Shown piece by piece: positions 23,821 through 49,729 of a DNA stretch of 64,000 nt (position 1 is its first letter; each line of letters starts with the position of its first letter). The notes below the pieces were generated by a model. It was not told the origin of the DNA. It did not search any database and saw only the letters and a list, made by a program, of their open reading frames with translations. Source of the DNA: Engraulis encrasicolus (Eukaryota; Chordata; Actinopteri; Clupeiformes; Engraulidae); contig NC_085859.1 of assembly GCF_034702125.1 (NCBI RefSeq), forward strand, positions 8,132,440 through 8,196,439, given 5' to 3'. The position numbers and the translations under genes are program-made.

Positions 23821-25054
23821 CCGTATTAGCCCGAATATAAGACGATCCTGATTATAAGACGACGCCCCATTTTCAGGCTCATGTTTTGGGGAAAAAAGTT
23901 TTTTGAAGACTTAATTTAGTTTCCATTAGAAACTTTTCTCAAAATGCAGTTTTTAAGTTGTTGGAAAATCTGAGGCTTTTTACAAAGAACAAATTTCACA
24001 ATATCATTTTCATGGAATTTCCATGATATAAGACCACAGATGGTTACTCATATCCTTTTCCTTTCTTTACTCACTTCACCTGTCAAGCGCCAACAGGCAC
24101 CTACAGGCTACAGCCGCCTGCCTGGGCCCGCCTGTTTAAAGTGCGACGCAACATAGCCTACACTCAGAGCATTAGTCTGCGCCAGCCAGGCAACCAGTCC
24201 AGTAGAGATAGGCAATCTATTGTGCAATGCACAGATTTTGCAAAATGCTTAGTTGACAGCAATAGCTAACCAGCAGCCGTCTCGCCAAATCGCCGTTCAT
24301 TTTATGCATCCAAAGTTTTCCGTTGGACTATAGAAACCGAATGTGACCAAAGGCAGATTGACGCATTGCACTTGAAACCCATGCGCTGCCTATCAGGACC
24401 ACGTTGACATTAAAAGTCAGATTGATATTCATTTCGTACCAAGGGTAAAACTCCTAGTGATTTTATATGAACAAGACAATCTCTTGCCTTAACCATTAGC
24501 CTATTCCGTGTTGTTGCATCGTTGCGAGGCATATCGTCAAAGGCACCGCTTTCTCGGGCACACACAGATGACCATTGATTGGCTGATGACAGCATCCCAA
24601 ACTTAGCCTACAGGTTGTTCGTCAAATCACCCTTCATTTCTTTAGTTTCTAGTGGTGTTGTCGGCTGACCAGAGAGAACGACCAAAGCTTTCATGATGAG
24701 ACTGTAAAACCAAACACAAATAAAAGCAGAGCAACGGGCCGCGATTGACTTGTGTTTTTCCCCTTGCACTGTCGTCCGCATCGCGTTGACATTGACAGTT
24801 GATAGACGTGCGGTGCAACAGTCATAACGAAACAAGCATCTGCAAATTTGATATGGACAAAACAATCTCTTAACCCATCCATTATTGAGTTGTGTGCATT
24901 GTTGTGAAGCATAGGCTAATGGCCGCATTCAGGTTAAGTAAAAAAAAATATATTTTTTTTACTTTTTTCTCTAGCGCGCGGAAATAAGACGACCCCCCTT
25001 TTTAGAGTACTATTTTTAGAACAAAAACCACGTCTTATATTCGGGCCAATACGG
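23821..25054. mobile_element. TA-flanked DNA element with CCGTATT termini
   Basis: The left end is CCGTATTAGCCCGAATATAA and the right end the inverse, TTATATTCGGGCCAATACGG. TA stands on both sides (23819-23820, 25055-25056). Inside each end is a second AAGACGAC motif. 1.23 kb with no transposase frame, so non-autonomous. It lies in the leader of the gag-only retroelement. Confidence 0.75.
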
Positions 25055-25499
25055 TATTGCATATCAGAGCATGAGCAGTACTTCCCCGCAGTTGGCTGTT
25101 AGCTAAATGTGTAATGTAATAGTTGGATACTGAACAAATTCTGTTTATGGCAATTTTAAACTTCTGCAATTAGACTTTAAATTTTCAAAATTTTGTCATA
25201 GTTGAGACAGAGGATGCTTCCCCGACATGCAGTGCTATTTTACTTCTCTGTGTTTAATTTAGAACTGCAGGTCGTACAGTAATAGTTGGACATCTTTCTG
25301 TTTTGTTTTGTCAAAATTGATGAAAGTTTTTTCTAAATTATTTTTAGCCACTTGTGTTGCCTAAGCCGGTGACATATGGTGACATTTGAACCTTGGCAAG
25401 ACGCTGAGGTACTCTTTCTTTGTGATATTTTGTTTTGAGAGTCTAACTGGTGGTTTGGAACACCACGTTGTATCTCTTGAAGCGAGCTCATTTTATGTC

Positions 25500-26333
25500 A
25501 TGGGTAACACAAATCCAAAGCCTGATAAAGGTGGAGATATTGAATTTATGGCAAAAAGGCATTCTGGCTCCTCAGCTTATGTGAGGCGATGGAATGTAAA
25601 ATATGGCTTTAATGGAAGCCTTACAATTGAAAATTGTGAGGCCTTATTAGAAAATGTGCTTCTTCACCACAAAGAAAAAATGGATGAGTATGAAGAAGAA
25701 GCCAGAGTGTGTGAATTATGGCTTGCTGAAGCGAAACTTAGGAATATGCAAATGAAGCATAAGCAAGCTGACAAAGTACATGACGATGATACTGTTGTGT
25801 ATGTGTCTGATGACCATGTGATGACTGTTACAAGGTGTGAGGAAGGAGGTCAATATCAGGACCCTCCAGCTCCACTCACAACACCCTGTACTTTAGTTGT
25901 TCCCCCTGCTCTCCCTGACGCTCTTGCCGTAGCACGTGTTGAACGGCAGCCTGTCCCATTTAGTCTCTACTCACAAAATGTGTTAAAAGGGGTGATGACT
26001 CTCGAGGTCAATTCTGCCACCCCTACGATGAGTAGAACAAATACTCGCTCCCAATCCTCAGTAGTGGAAAATTATTCCCAGACTGCAGATCAAGACTTAT
26101 TGGATGATTTTCGAACACTGTATCATGATTTTCGAGCACTCTCTTTCCCAAAGACTGACAATCCAGTGCGTAGCAGCCGTGCCCAGAGGAGGGGGAGGGG
26201 TAGAGGACGCTTAGGGTGTATGGGTGAGAGACGAAAATATAATTTGTGCTTTGCATGTGGCATGACGGGTCATTGGGCTCGACATTGTTCCCTAGGTAAG
26301 AAGAACACGAGTGGAGATGACAAATATACCTAG
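25500..26333 (+). CDS. Gag-like protein of the LTR retroelement
   Basis: 277 residues from ATG 25500 (GTCATGG context). The frame extends upstream to 25386 without a better ATG context. The N-terminus MGNTNPKPDK has Gly at position 2, like myristoylated retroviral matrix proteins. A charged, coiled-coil-like stretch (about residues 60-115) follows, then a low-complexity middle, a Gly/Arg box (RRGRGRGR) and one CCHC knuckle (CFACGMTGHWARHC) near the C-terminus. By analogy it packages element RNA into particles. The frame is intact, unlike the surrounding hAT genes. It is not adjoined by protease or pol. A host-domesticated gag is possible but unlikely between paired LTRs. Confidence 0.8.
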   Translation: MGNTNPKPDKGGDIEFMAKRHSGSSAYVRRWNVKYGFNGSLTIENCEALLENVLLHHKEKMDEYEEEARVCELWLAEAKLRNMQMKHKQADKVHDDDTVVYVSDDHVMTVTRCEEGGQYQDPPAPLTTPCTLVVPPALPDALAVARVERQPVPFSLYSQNVLKGVMTLEVNSATPTMSRTNTRSQSSVVENYSQTADQDLLDDFRTLYHDFRALSFPKTDNPVRSSRAQRRGRGRGRLGCMGERRKYNLCFACGMTGHWARHCSLGKKNTSGDDKYT

Positions 26334-29300
26334 AAGAACTGATTTGTTCAATATCTAGTGTGCACCCAACTTGCTCTTGTCGCAGTGGAAGTTAGCTGGC
26401 CATGGCAATAACTTGCGAAATATCCCTTCCACTTCGTCAATGAGCAGTGAGTGTGACATAACGTAACACTTTTTCTAAATTGATAGGTTACCTGTCTGTA
26501 TGTCTGTGTTTGTTTGAATGCTGGCTGTGTGAATGCTGTGTGTGTGGGTGTGTGTCACTCCCCGGGTTTGTGTGAGGATCTGTTTGTGTATGCGAGTGGT
26601 TTGCCTCACTGAGTGCACGAGGGAGAATGAGTGATTGTGACGTCTAGTGAAGGACGGTCTGGTCCGTGTTGGTGTGATCCTCCAGAATGTCCGAGAGACA
26701 TTTGACTTTCCTGAGTATAAACAGCAAAACAATGGGTATGTGTTTTTATTTACTACAAAGTTATTTTTGGGGACCATTTTTGTTCTTTCGCATATGATGG
26801 GCTGTGGCGACATGGAGGTTTGTCATCCTGTTTTTTTCATTTTATTTTTTACACATTTTGTTTCCACAATGTATTTGTTTTTGTTTGTGAACTTTCATTG
26901 TGAACCTGCATCTTTCTAGAGCCAAGACCATTTGAGTAGTCTTTGCAACTTTCACATGTTTCATAAGCCCTAATGGATCTGTTTTTTTTTGGGGGGGGAG
27001 ATTTAATACTGGTTTTGATGGTAGGCCTAAACTTTTCTGAGGGATGATTCATTTTTCTTTCCCCTTTTCTTTTAATCTGTTAAGACATAGTGTTATGAAT
27101 TTCCTGTTACCTGTGATGCATTGATCACGACACTGTGTTATGTCATTGTCCGGCAGTACTGTGGTACTTAACTTTTCAATGACTGTTACTGGATGTCGCT
27201 GGAGGTCCGGTGTGCATGAAGGTGCTTCCTCACACTGGGGTTGAGTACCTCAGAGTAGCGACTGTGCTGTGAGTTGGGTTTACCTAACTGGACTCACTAG
27301 TCTAGTCATTAAAGCAGTTGGTTTGTTTTGCTATCTCCCAACTGTGATTTATTTCTTTATTTTATTTGTCAGTTTTGTTTGACTCTGTCTAGGTTTTATT
27401 TTGCTGTAAGGATGGTCTATGGTTGGTTATGTCTAAATGTACAAGTTGGGTGAGATTTAACATTACATTTTATATAAGCCTACTTGTTTCAAAATATTAT
27501 GAGACGCAGTTATGACTTAATTTTATTGCTTTTAAAAGTGGTTATGTGCCACAGGTTTATGTGAGGACAAATCTCATCCTATCTTATTAGTTGTAACGAT
27601 GTGGACAGCAAGGTGGTTTGTGTTGCCAGTTTGATGTATTGTGTGTTGTGTTTTGATGGCGTGTTCCCGAACTTTGTTTTACTCACCCTGTTTTAAGTGC
27701 GCTGTCCTTACTGACCGGAGTTGGGCTAGGCCCCTACATCTACCATGACCTCATGAACGACGGACAGTGAGAACTGCATGCCAATATGTTTGGTTCTGTT
27801 GCGAAGTGTTTAATGCAGGCCTAACTACTAGCCAACTATGTCTGTGGCTGTAGTAATTTTATGTTGCATGCTCGTTGTTTTCTCTGTGCCGATTCTGTCC
27901 ATCTGTGTGTAATGGGTTGAACCGTGCAGTTCACCAGACAATGTGTCCCCCAGTCTTGCCGTAGTGAAATGACGTAATGAGACGCTTGGCCACTGAGTGG
28001 CTAATTAGTTAGTGGCGACTAGGCCATGGTTTTTATAAAAACACCCGCAATAGTAGGCTTTTGGAGCTCTCCCGGTGTTCGAGTGTCTACAGGGGCTTAA
28101 CCTCTGCCTTTGTGGTTTGTGCGCTTACGCGCGGCCAAGCACCCTGGCCACGTCCCTCTTGCCGGTGTTTAGGTTGGACAGACCCTGTTACCCGGGCTGT
28201 TTTAACTCCCCTCGCCCTGTCACGTTGTGAGGAGAGTGTCGTCGAGGGTCTGAGCATTTAAATTCACTATGGGCAGTTGGCCCATCGCTGTTTTGCCCAA
28301 CCGTATTTTTTTATATTCTTTTCTGTTTGTTTGTTTTCTTTAGTTTGTGTCGTGCTGGCCGCCTCCTCCCTTCCCATCTGTTTAGGTGGCTGTCCGGAGT
28401 GTTTATGCACTCCTGGCTCGTTATTTCATCCGCTTAGGGCAGGCTCCTGTGTAGCATCAGTAGCCCATAGTTGTGTGAAGTGCAACCTTTGGAATTAACT
28501 CACCGGTGTGTAGTGACTAGTGTTGACCGGATTTGCTTGTAGTGTATACCCCCTCTGATTGAATCACCTGCTTGCCGTGGAGTGTGTCTGTGCTCATTTA
28601 ATCATGAGCACCTTTATCGGTCCACACAGTTAACCTGCCCTGAGACCTGATGCTTTGCACTATTTAGGGCAGCCACTCTAGATTTCCCCCTTCCTTTTTA
28701 TTTCGGCAGCACGGCCAGTTCAGAGTATTTTGTGATTTGTTTTATGTTTTGTGTCAGTACATAAAATACTTTTTATGTCATCAAAAGGGAACGTCTCTGT
28801 GCATATCTATCCGAACCTGTTGTGCCTTGGTGTACTGGTTATTACTTCTGGGGAGGTTCCCCCAGTGGTGTAGTTATGCAATTGCAGTCCAAAGTTGATA
28901 ATTAATTTCTTGAATAATTGACGTCAGGTCCACTCTGCTACATGTGCATGGAGTATTTTCAGGGCTGCACTGGATGTAGTAAAGTTGTTAACAGCGATGT
29001 GGTTACCACCACATTTTTTCAGTCTGCTTTATTGCCTATTCAGTAATGGACTATACTTTAAATGTGTGCCACATTAGTCTGTTACTGATCGGAGACTGTT
29101 TCATGTTATGTTTTGGGATTACATTATTTTCTTTTTCATCATTTTGCTGTACTATTGATAAATGTTGTCCTCATGTAATAGTGCTGTCTATTTTATTTCA
29201 AGTATAGGTTATGAAACAATGCTTTGGGTTGTTTTGGGTTTTATTTTGTCAACACTGGTGATATGGGTTTTTATTTGTTTTTATTTTTCTGCTCTCTACT

Positions 29301-31117
29301 CTGTTCCAGCTGCACACTTCTCCTTGCTACTGTCTGTGTGTGGATAAGTTGACTACTGAGAGCTTCTTTCTGTGCGGCAAATTGCTGATTGTGTTTGCCT
29401 TTTCCTGTACTTGATTTTCTTCGTAATCTATGCCTTGTTTGATGAAGCCTGCCTCTGTGATGGAGGGTGCAGGGTGTTTGGTAGTGTTTGTGTTTTACTT
29501 TTTTATTTTATTTGGTTTATAACTTTCTGGGTTATGCTGTATTTTGTTTTTATTTTTCTCTCCAAATTGGTTTGATTTTTTTTCACAGTTTTATGTGGAC
29601 TGTTTTTTTGTTAACAATTATCCTCCTCGTTTACTGTGCTCAAAGCCTGTTTAGGTATGACTTCAGTGTTATTGAGTCATGTGGATGACACATGCCTCAA
29701 ACAGGAGAGACATTTTAGGATATTTACAGATGTTTTATGCATCATGTTTTATTTTGTTTGGTATTCATGAATTACTAATTATTTAAAGCACATGGAATAA
29801 TGGCTGTTTTTGAAATGTGCTACTCCTCAAATTAATGAATAGTGCATCAAACAAATACATTTTAAATAAGATATTGTTCTGAAATTTCAACCCTAACCTA
29901 ACCTAACACATTTACTTACAACAATGTTGATTTCACTAACCATATTTAGAAACACATTGAGAATGATAAATGTTTAGAGTAGAATACTTTTCCCTCTTCT
30001 TCATTCCACAGGAAAAGTCCCGAGTTGCACGCAGGGCCGCTGACAGATTTGGCTGGGCCCGGGACAAAGTCATCTGAAAGGGCCCCCTCACCCAATACAT
30101 GCAATGTAGTGAGGACCCAATTCTGCCCCCCCTTCTCCCAGGGCCCGGGGCAACTGTTCCCTTTGTCCCCTCTTGTCAGCTTCCCTGGTTGCACGTTAAG
30201 ACTGGAGAGAGAGCCGCCCGTTTACATACCGTCCGCCTCAGTACCGTTGGGGTGAGCAAGGAGTTCCCCCAGTTTTACAGGTTTGACTTCCCCACAGCCA
30301 ATGGAGAATACAAGCTGGACTAGAGATACAAAATGTGTTGGACATTTTCTATGAACATGGACTTTGAGAGTGGATACAAATCCCAAGATGATTGATAGAC
30401 ACGGATGGCGAAGTGAATATTACGTGTACCTGTACCTGTCATACATGGCTTATGTGTGTTTAAGACTTCATTGAGAGAACAAGATTGTGTTTTAACATTG
30501 TGTATATTCTAAACATAGGTATGATTTCTTCCTAATTTTACGTGATTAGAATGACATCATAGACGTTTTGACTACGCTATACCAATTTAAAATCTTTGTT
30601 GCTCATGTGAAAGCTGCTGGTCTAGAACTTAAATATTTATGTTGACCTGGTGCCTGGCAGGAAACAGACACTGCTCTCTCTCTCAGCAGCAACCCTGGTT
30701 ATTAACGGAATCTGTTGGTTGGTTTGGTTTGTACCTTTGCCACAACAAGGTTGGGGAGGTATTTGTGCTCCTGTCTGAATGACAGATTTTTATAGTGTCT
30801 GATTCAAAGTGACACCCTGCGTTGTCTACGCAGATGTATGTGTGCCATCAGAATGATTCCAATGGATGGAAAAAAAACCTGCTGATTTTGAGAAAGTCGT
30901 TTCCTGGACAAGCATGGGTACAGCCTTGTTTAAGAACTGTGACAATTTGGAACTGTTAATACATTTGAGCCTAACTAATATGGAGCAGACTAACGCAGTG
31001 TAATGGTTCTGAATAGCTCTGACCTTTTTATATTTGAATATTTTCATTCTACACACCATGCGTAAAAGCCATGGTGATTGTTTAGTGATAATGATTATAT
31101 TTTCAAGAGGAGGGATA
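26334..31117. other. Long region downstream of gag without pol
   Basis: 4.8 kb between the gag stop and the 3' LTR. It is T- and G-rich on the + strand, with only short hydrophobic, low-complexity frames. I find no DSG protease, YxDD, HHCC or DDE motif on either strand. A 156-bp hAT MITE is inserted at 30032-30187. The region ends in the purine tract before 31118. Confidence 0.6.
30032..30187. mobile_element. hAT MITE with 8-bp duplication
   Basis: The ends CAGGGCCGCTGACAG and TGTCAGCTTCCCTG are inverted, flanked by GTTGCACG at 30024-30031 and 30188-30195. A related fragment in the opposite orientation lies at about 45448-45512. Confidence 0.88.
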
Positions 31118-31693
31118 TGTTAAGAAATTCTCTGCATTTATACATGTATTATTGAAAATATACAATGTGATAAAAGTGTAGCCTTTAGTTAGGATTTTCT
31201 TGTTTTCTGTGATTCTGGTTATACTCTGTTATTCTCTCTCTCTCTCCTTTGCTCTTTGAGTTATGTGACATCTCTGGACCACGAGAAAACATCTCTCCCT
31301 AAGTTATCACTTTGCTGAACTATGACCTTGGATGTTTAGGCTACGTGGAAGCTATACACAGAACAACGCCAGTACGGAACAAGGGGGAGACAGACCATAT
31401 TTGTCTCATATATAGTTCTACATATGCATGATGGGAAAGATGACGTTAGCATTTACTTGTTAGATCATGTCATGGACTGTGGGGCTGGGACTGGTTAAAT
31501 AGGCTTGTTTTTGTATACAATTGAGGACTTGCTGGGTGGAATTCTTCATGTCCCCACGCAGTAACTTCTCCGGCGGCTAAACAATAAAATCTGCTCGCAT
31601 GATGCTACCTCTGTTTCTGTGTGTGTTCTTTCAGGACAATTTGATAAGGTAATACAGTGAAAGTGTTAAGGTGATATAGTGAATTTATTCACA
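31118..31693 (+). repeat. 3' LTR of the gag-only retroelement
   Basis: 576 bp, TGTTAAG to TTCACA, followed by the GAATA target duplication (31694-31698). The purine-rich AAGAGGAGGGATA just before it is the polypurine tract. Confidence 0.88.
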
Positions 31694-33430
31694 GAATACA
31701 TTTCAAACTCGAAAATGCCCGTTCGACTCTGACTTGCATGACAGGGAGGGGGATGACGCTCATAGCGAGCTTGTACAGGTCGGGGTTGGATACAGAATAC
31801 CTGGCCCAGTACTGAAACAGATCCTCTGTACGCTTTAGGCGGTCTTCTTTGGAGTATGTGCCCAAGAGTGACACGATGGAGTCCTGGGGGAGTCGCTGTA
31901 TGATGCCCGAGATGGAGAAAGGGAATCTGCTGAGCACGCAGCGGTGTCGCTGGCTGCATTGCGTGGCTCTAAGTGCTGTATTGTTTCCCATGTACGTTGC
32001 AGGTGTATTTTCGCCTTCTCGGTCTGACTCTCGGTCAAAAACAATCGATATCTAGGATCGAGGAATAAAGCAGCTAAGAATGCGTCATTGTCAAATAACG
32101 TGCTCTGGCGTGCTTTGATGCACTGGACTACCTTTCTCGCAAAGGGGCTTGCTACTTTTTCTGTGTCCAGAGAACATTTGAGCCATATGCCATAGAACTC
32201 ACCAGCAGTTAGCTGATCAGATTGGAGACATTTTGTGGCTATTTTCGCGGGTTTCAGTGCATCTACTGTGTTGGAGACACATTCCCATTCAGATTCACTT
32301 AGATGTAGCTCGGGGATGGTTGGGGCCATGTCTTCACAAAAGGTCCTGAGCTCGAGCAGCCGCTGGAGCATATCATGAGTGGAGTGCCAACGAGTTACAC
32401 AATCCACAATAGCTCTCTTGTGCCCCATTCTCTTTAGAACACACACCACATTCTGCGTGCGTAATCGTTTGGCTACACGTCTCGCCTTTGCTATGATGTT
32501 GGACGCTTGTTTTAATGAATCGTCAACGGCCAATTGTAGAGTATGTGCAGCACATCTTACACTACGCAACACATGACCGGGCCACGCAGAATCGTGTTGA
32601 AGGCTTAGCTCCTCCTGGTTTCCCTCATCCTCCCCAACCCTTTCAACATCCTCCCCATTCTCCTCCGTCTCAGTTGCGTCTTCGTTGCTCACAGCTCCCT
32701 CCTGGGTATCTGACAGTAAGCTAACGTCTTTGAGCATATTTGCTCCATTATCAGAAGTGACTGAATACACCTGTTGCAAGCTAATGTTATATTGACGCAA
32801 GACGTCCATCACCACAGAGGAGATGTACTCAGACGTGTGCCTTTCTGTCAGATCTCTCACTGCCAAGGTTCGCAACACAACCCCCTTTCCGTCAGAGTAC
32901 TACACGTTGATACCCAGCACAGACCGGTCTCTGCATGTTGCGGAATCTATTTTCAGTTCAGTCGCGAGCTTTTCCCTTTCGCTCTGAGCGATCCCCGACA
33001 CCATATCCCGAATGTTGGATGAATTGATGGTAACATTTCCCCCCATAGCGTTCTGTATTGGGTCTATTATTTTGCGAAATCCCGAATCTTCCATCAATGA
33101 AATGGGTCTCCCATTAACCGTGACTAGCTCTATGCACGCCTCTTTGAGGGTTTCAGGGGTTAATGCCACTTGGACCTGTTTGGGCTTTTTCACGATGACC
33201 GTGTCCAAAGTACTTTGCCCATCCTCAGCTGGCCTCTTGTTTTGATTTTGGTGGTCTTGTAGTGACTTCTCGAACACCTCTGGATGCAGTCGATGAGTGT
33301 GTCTCTGCAGGTTGCCGCCGTGATTGCCAATTATTTATTTCCCGCAGCCCTCAATTTGGCAGGTAGATTTGTTGGTCGTCACATTAAATGAGAAATATTT
33401 TCTCATCGTGTTTTCCTGGTTCCGTCCCAT
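31694..33430 (-). pseudogene. hAT transposase (BED finger to hATC), broken
   Basis: Reads on the minus strand from ATG 33430, which follows a TTTAG acceptor-like site. The N-terminal BED zinc finger (C..C and HTHRLH, about 33270-33370) contains a TAA stop. The catalytic region shows SDNGANMLKD, CAAHTLQLAV, TRWHSTHDMLQRL and LDPRYRLF. A TAG at 32900-32902 interrupts the same frame, and a frameshift near 31920-31960 moves the hATC dimerisation part (ERAFSSLK) to another frame. The frame then runs into the LTR element and resumes at 22369. The product would cut and rejoin hAT ends; this copy cannot make it. Confidence 0.9.
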
Positions 33431-34040
33431 CTAAACAACATATAAAAGCCAAAATTAATTGAAGCATTCAATCCGTAACAACCACAACAGCTACATTAAA
33501 GGTAGTTGGCTAGCCTATAGTAGTTAGCTCACATTAGATGCAGCTTGTTTTTTGTAGCACGAAATGTGTAGGCTAATAAAGATAGTGTAACCTTTAGAGT
33601 GACTTAGCCTACTAAGTTAATGTTACTGTTGTTTGAAGCGGTACATTCATATCAGTTACCTTTGTTGATGTTTCACATGGATAGTCGTGGCTCAGCTTCC
33701 AAATCGCATCTTGCTGTGGTGGTGGTGGAAATGGCCGGGGCCTGCTGCTCTGAGCCGACGGCGATTGGATGCACAACCGGAAATAGTCTCCAGACATAGG
33801 ATATGCTTTTGTGAAATTGTATAAAATATAGAGAACGAAAAAAAAAAACCGTTATTAACCGGTTTGTGGATTTCAGAATAACGTTTCTGTTCTGGAACAG
33901 TTGAAGACCATTTCGTTTCCGTTTCCGTTTTCGTTTTCGTTTTCGTTTTCGTTTCCGTTTCTGTTCCTCATAAAATTCCATAAAATTCCGTTCGTTTTCG
34001 GTTTTCGTTCCTTGAACCGGTTCGGAGCCCTGGTGCTAAG

Positions 34041-34125
34041 GACCCCCTACATGAGGGCTTGCATGTCCATGCCCATGGGGACCCGGGTTCGAATCTGGCC
34101 TGGGTCATTTCCCAGCCCTGCTCCA

Positions 34126-34165
<40 letters not shown>

Positions 34166-34205
34166 TGTCATACTCTCAGCTGTCTTTTCATTAATAAAGA
34201 CACCA
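34041..34205 (+). mobile_element. tRNA-derived SINE split by the hAT element
   Basis: A B box GGTTCGAATC (34087-34096) is followed by a body with CATTTCCCAGCCCTG, (CT)n and a tail CTTTTCATTAATAAAGACAC. The 5' part lies left of 20350, so the hAT transposon landed inside this SINE head. A 3' part of the same family lies at 55855-55975. Confidence 0.65.
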
Positions 34206-35447
34206 AACATCCTCAAATGTCCAAGGATTTGATTCCTTTTATGAAGTTGAAATGTGTAGCAAAATATATATCTAATATAAATGGATTTTTAAAAAATATT
34301 TTTTTTGATTCACATTATTTAAGTATGTATTTAGCCTCACATTTCAAATGTTGTCTTTGAATGATGTGCCACCTCATATCCACACAATATCAAGCCATTT
34401 TTTGACAGTGGTGAGCATGTTCTCATGATTTGCATCGACTCAAGATCACAGCCCCACCTACACAAGATGGCAGCTGCTCTTGCCATTCTCCACTGCAGTC
34501 AGCCATTGCCAAGGCCACTGTATTTTTTCTTTTTTTAACCTCTCTGCATATACTGTACATCGATCGAAGTGTGCTATTAGTAGAGCACGGTGTCGCAAGC
34601 ACAATAAAGTTGTTCCCCTACCTCTCAGAGTACTTTTGTGTCTTTCTACACGTGACTCAAATAACTCGTCCAATAAGTTTTACATGTACTGTTAGCTCGT
34701 TCAAAAAGTCGAGAATCCCAAGAAAGCCGACCTAAAACCTCGGGAAAGTGGGAGTGAACATTTGGTGACGCAATGTCAGATGGATAGGCTAATTATTGAG
34801 GTTGATCTCTGGCGGAAGTATACAAGAACGAGTTCCGAGCTAATGTTTTGTGTGACGACACCATCATCAACATGGCGCCCATGCATAGAACTAGCATGTA
34901 AACAGTATCATAAATGCTAAAATATCATCTTGTAATCACTATCAACAACACCAGTTGATGTCATTCAATTGCAGATGCACATATGTCAGTAATACTTAAG
35001 CTAACATGATATGTCGTGGGTGTGGAGGCTCAAGTGGAGGTGAAAAAAAGAAAAGAGAACCAAAACAAAACACGCATGAATCCCAATTGTTCCGGGATCA
35101 GTGGCGTTCAGAAGTCCAGAACTCAGTTGTCACATGAGCAGTGTAGTCAGCTGTCACGAGAGGTCCCCAGATCGTGAAGGCAACATGTGTCATCGGCCTC
35201 TTCCAAGGAGGACTAGAAATCTGATTGACTACACCCACATCCAACATACCTGCTTCTACCTTTACGCTTCCTGATAACAGAAAAATGTCCTGATTGGCCA
35301 TTTCCCAACCCCTTCCTCCCTGGGCTCCTCCTTAGCCAATCCCCAACCCGTCCCTCCTTGGGCTCCTCCCCAGTATTCTGAGGAAGACAGCAGTCACTCT
35401 GCTGCTGCTTCTCAGTGTGTGAAGTTGCTGTTTGGAAGATTTACAAA
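34206..35447 (+). promoter_or_regulatory. 5' flank and probable promoter of finTRIM copy 2
   Basis: 34160-34720 is homologous to 55930-56470 upstream of copy 3. The last 180 bases carry the conserved proximal block, here with CCAATCCCC and CCTGGGCTCC words duplicated (35290-35370). A GATTGGCCA lies about 155 bases before the ATG and a second CCAAT near 35336. No TATA box is evident. Confidence 0.4.
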
Positions 35448-47820
<12,373 letters not shown>

Positions 47821-47903
47821 GGATAGGTTTCTTGTATTTGGTGAATCATCAGGTGGATCATCAGTGAAGCTGTTGTAAATTCTGCTCCTGTGGGGCCTCT
47901 GCA

Positions 47904-47905
<2 letters not shown>

Positions 47906-47997
<92 letters not shown>
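47906..47997 (+). repeat. (CT)n tract downstream of the copy 2 stop
   Basis: About 46 CT units. It lies between two copies of the GGATCATCAGTGAAGCTGTT block (47855 and 48040), so it arose within or after that duplication. Confidence 0.95.
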
Positions 47998-47999
<2 letters not shown>

Positions 48000-48102
48000 C
48001 ACACACTATTCATCACACCCTGGCCTTTATTTAGATGATGGATCATCAGTGAAGCTGTTGTGAGGCTCCTACAGGTACATGCTGCTCCTGTGGGTCATTC
48101 AG

Positions 48103-48235
<133 letters not shown>

Positions 48236-48310
48236 CATGAAAGTCATTTTAATTGTGAAGAGTAAATTTAAAGTCAGTATGTTGGTCATCATGATAACAG
48301 TACACAATAC

Positions 48311-48316
48311 AATAAA
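48311..48316 (+). terminator. Candidate polyadenylation signal of copy 2
   Basis: AATAAA about 490 bases after the stop codon and before the duplicated 3'-flank module. It is the nearest one seen on the + strand; use is not shown. Confidence 0.35.
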
Positions 48317-48469
48317 TGTATTAGCAGGGCTGTTTCACTGTATTTGGGGACCCTCGGCAAAGAGGGACATGAGGGCCCCCTTTTCTCTTCAAACTGTTGA
48401 GGAGGGAGTCCCACAAGATAGATTTTGAGCTGTGTCGCTGCATTTTTGTAGCACTTTTTTTGGCCATTT

Positions 48470-49440
<971 letters not shown>

Positions 49441-49518
49441 TTATCAGTGGAGGACTGCCTTTCTGGATAGGCAATCAGCAGAACACATACTGTACATCTC
49501 ACAAGCAAACACACACGT

Positions 49519-49520
<2 letters not shown>

Positions 49521-49589
<69 letters not shown>

Positions 49590-49638
49590 CAGTAATCTGG
49601 TTTTATCTCAAACCCTTGCACGTGATTGGACAAGCACG

Positions 49639-49727
<89 letters not shown>
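49521..49727 (+). repeat. Two (CA)n tracts around a module fragment
   Basis: CA runs at 49521-49587 and 49644-49727 flank TGGTTTTATCTCAAACCCTT and GCACGTGATTGGACA, which is a short repeat of the sequence before the tract at 49252. Confidence 0.9.

Positions 49728-49729
<2 letters not shown>

Larger units (their letters stand above)
22371..31693 (+). mobile_element. LTR retroelement with gag but no visible pol
   Basis: The LTRs are 594 and 576 bp (TGTTAAG...TTCACA), similar apart from a few small indels, with AATAAA in each. The 5-bp duplication GAATA lies right after the 3' LTR and one base before the 5' LTR. A primer-binding-like TGGTCCTTCGA (22970-22980) matches the complement of the tRNA-Tyr 3' end. 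AAGAGGAGGG precedes the 3' LTR. The only convincing protein is a Gag-like one with a CCHC knuckle. 26334-31117 shows no protease, RT or integrase motif on either strand. It looks like a non-autonomous element mobilised in trans, or one whose pol was replaced; the class is unresolved. Confidence 0.85.
20358..34032 (-). mobile_element. Autonomous-type hAT transposon, decayed and multiply invaded
   Basis: The left end is CAGGGCTTGAAAACG and the right end GAACCGGTTCGGAGCCCTG, with an exact 8-bp duplication, GTGCTAAG, at 20350-20357 and 34033-34040. Both subterminal regions are rich in GTTCCG/GTTTTCG words. Without the inserted solo LTR and LTR element it would be about 3.7 kb, a normal size for an autonomous hAT. 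A BED-finger/hATC transposase lies on the minus strand and is broken by stops, a frameshift and the LTR element. Confidence 0.92.

Noticed and set aside
28061..29688. Several hydrophobic small proteins, which might suggest an envelope-like gene
   Set aside because: They are low-complexity translations of T-rich DNA, with no signal peptide plus cleavage-site pattern and no shared frame.
33673..34216. Lys/Arg-rich and Arg/Glu repeat proteins
   Set aside because: They are translations of the TTTTCG-type subterminal repeats of the hAT and of the (CT)n tract.
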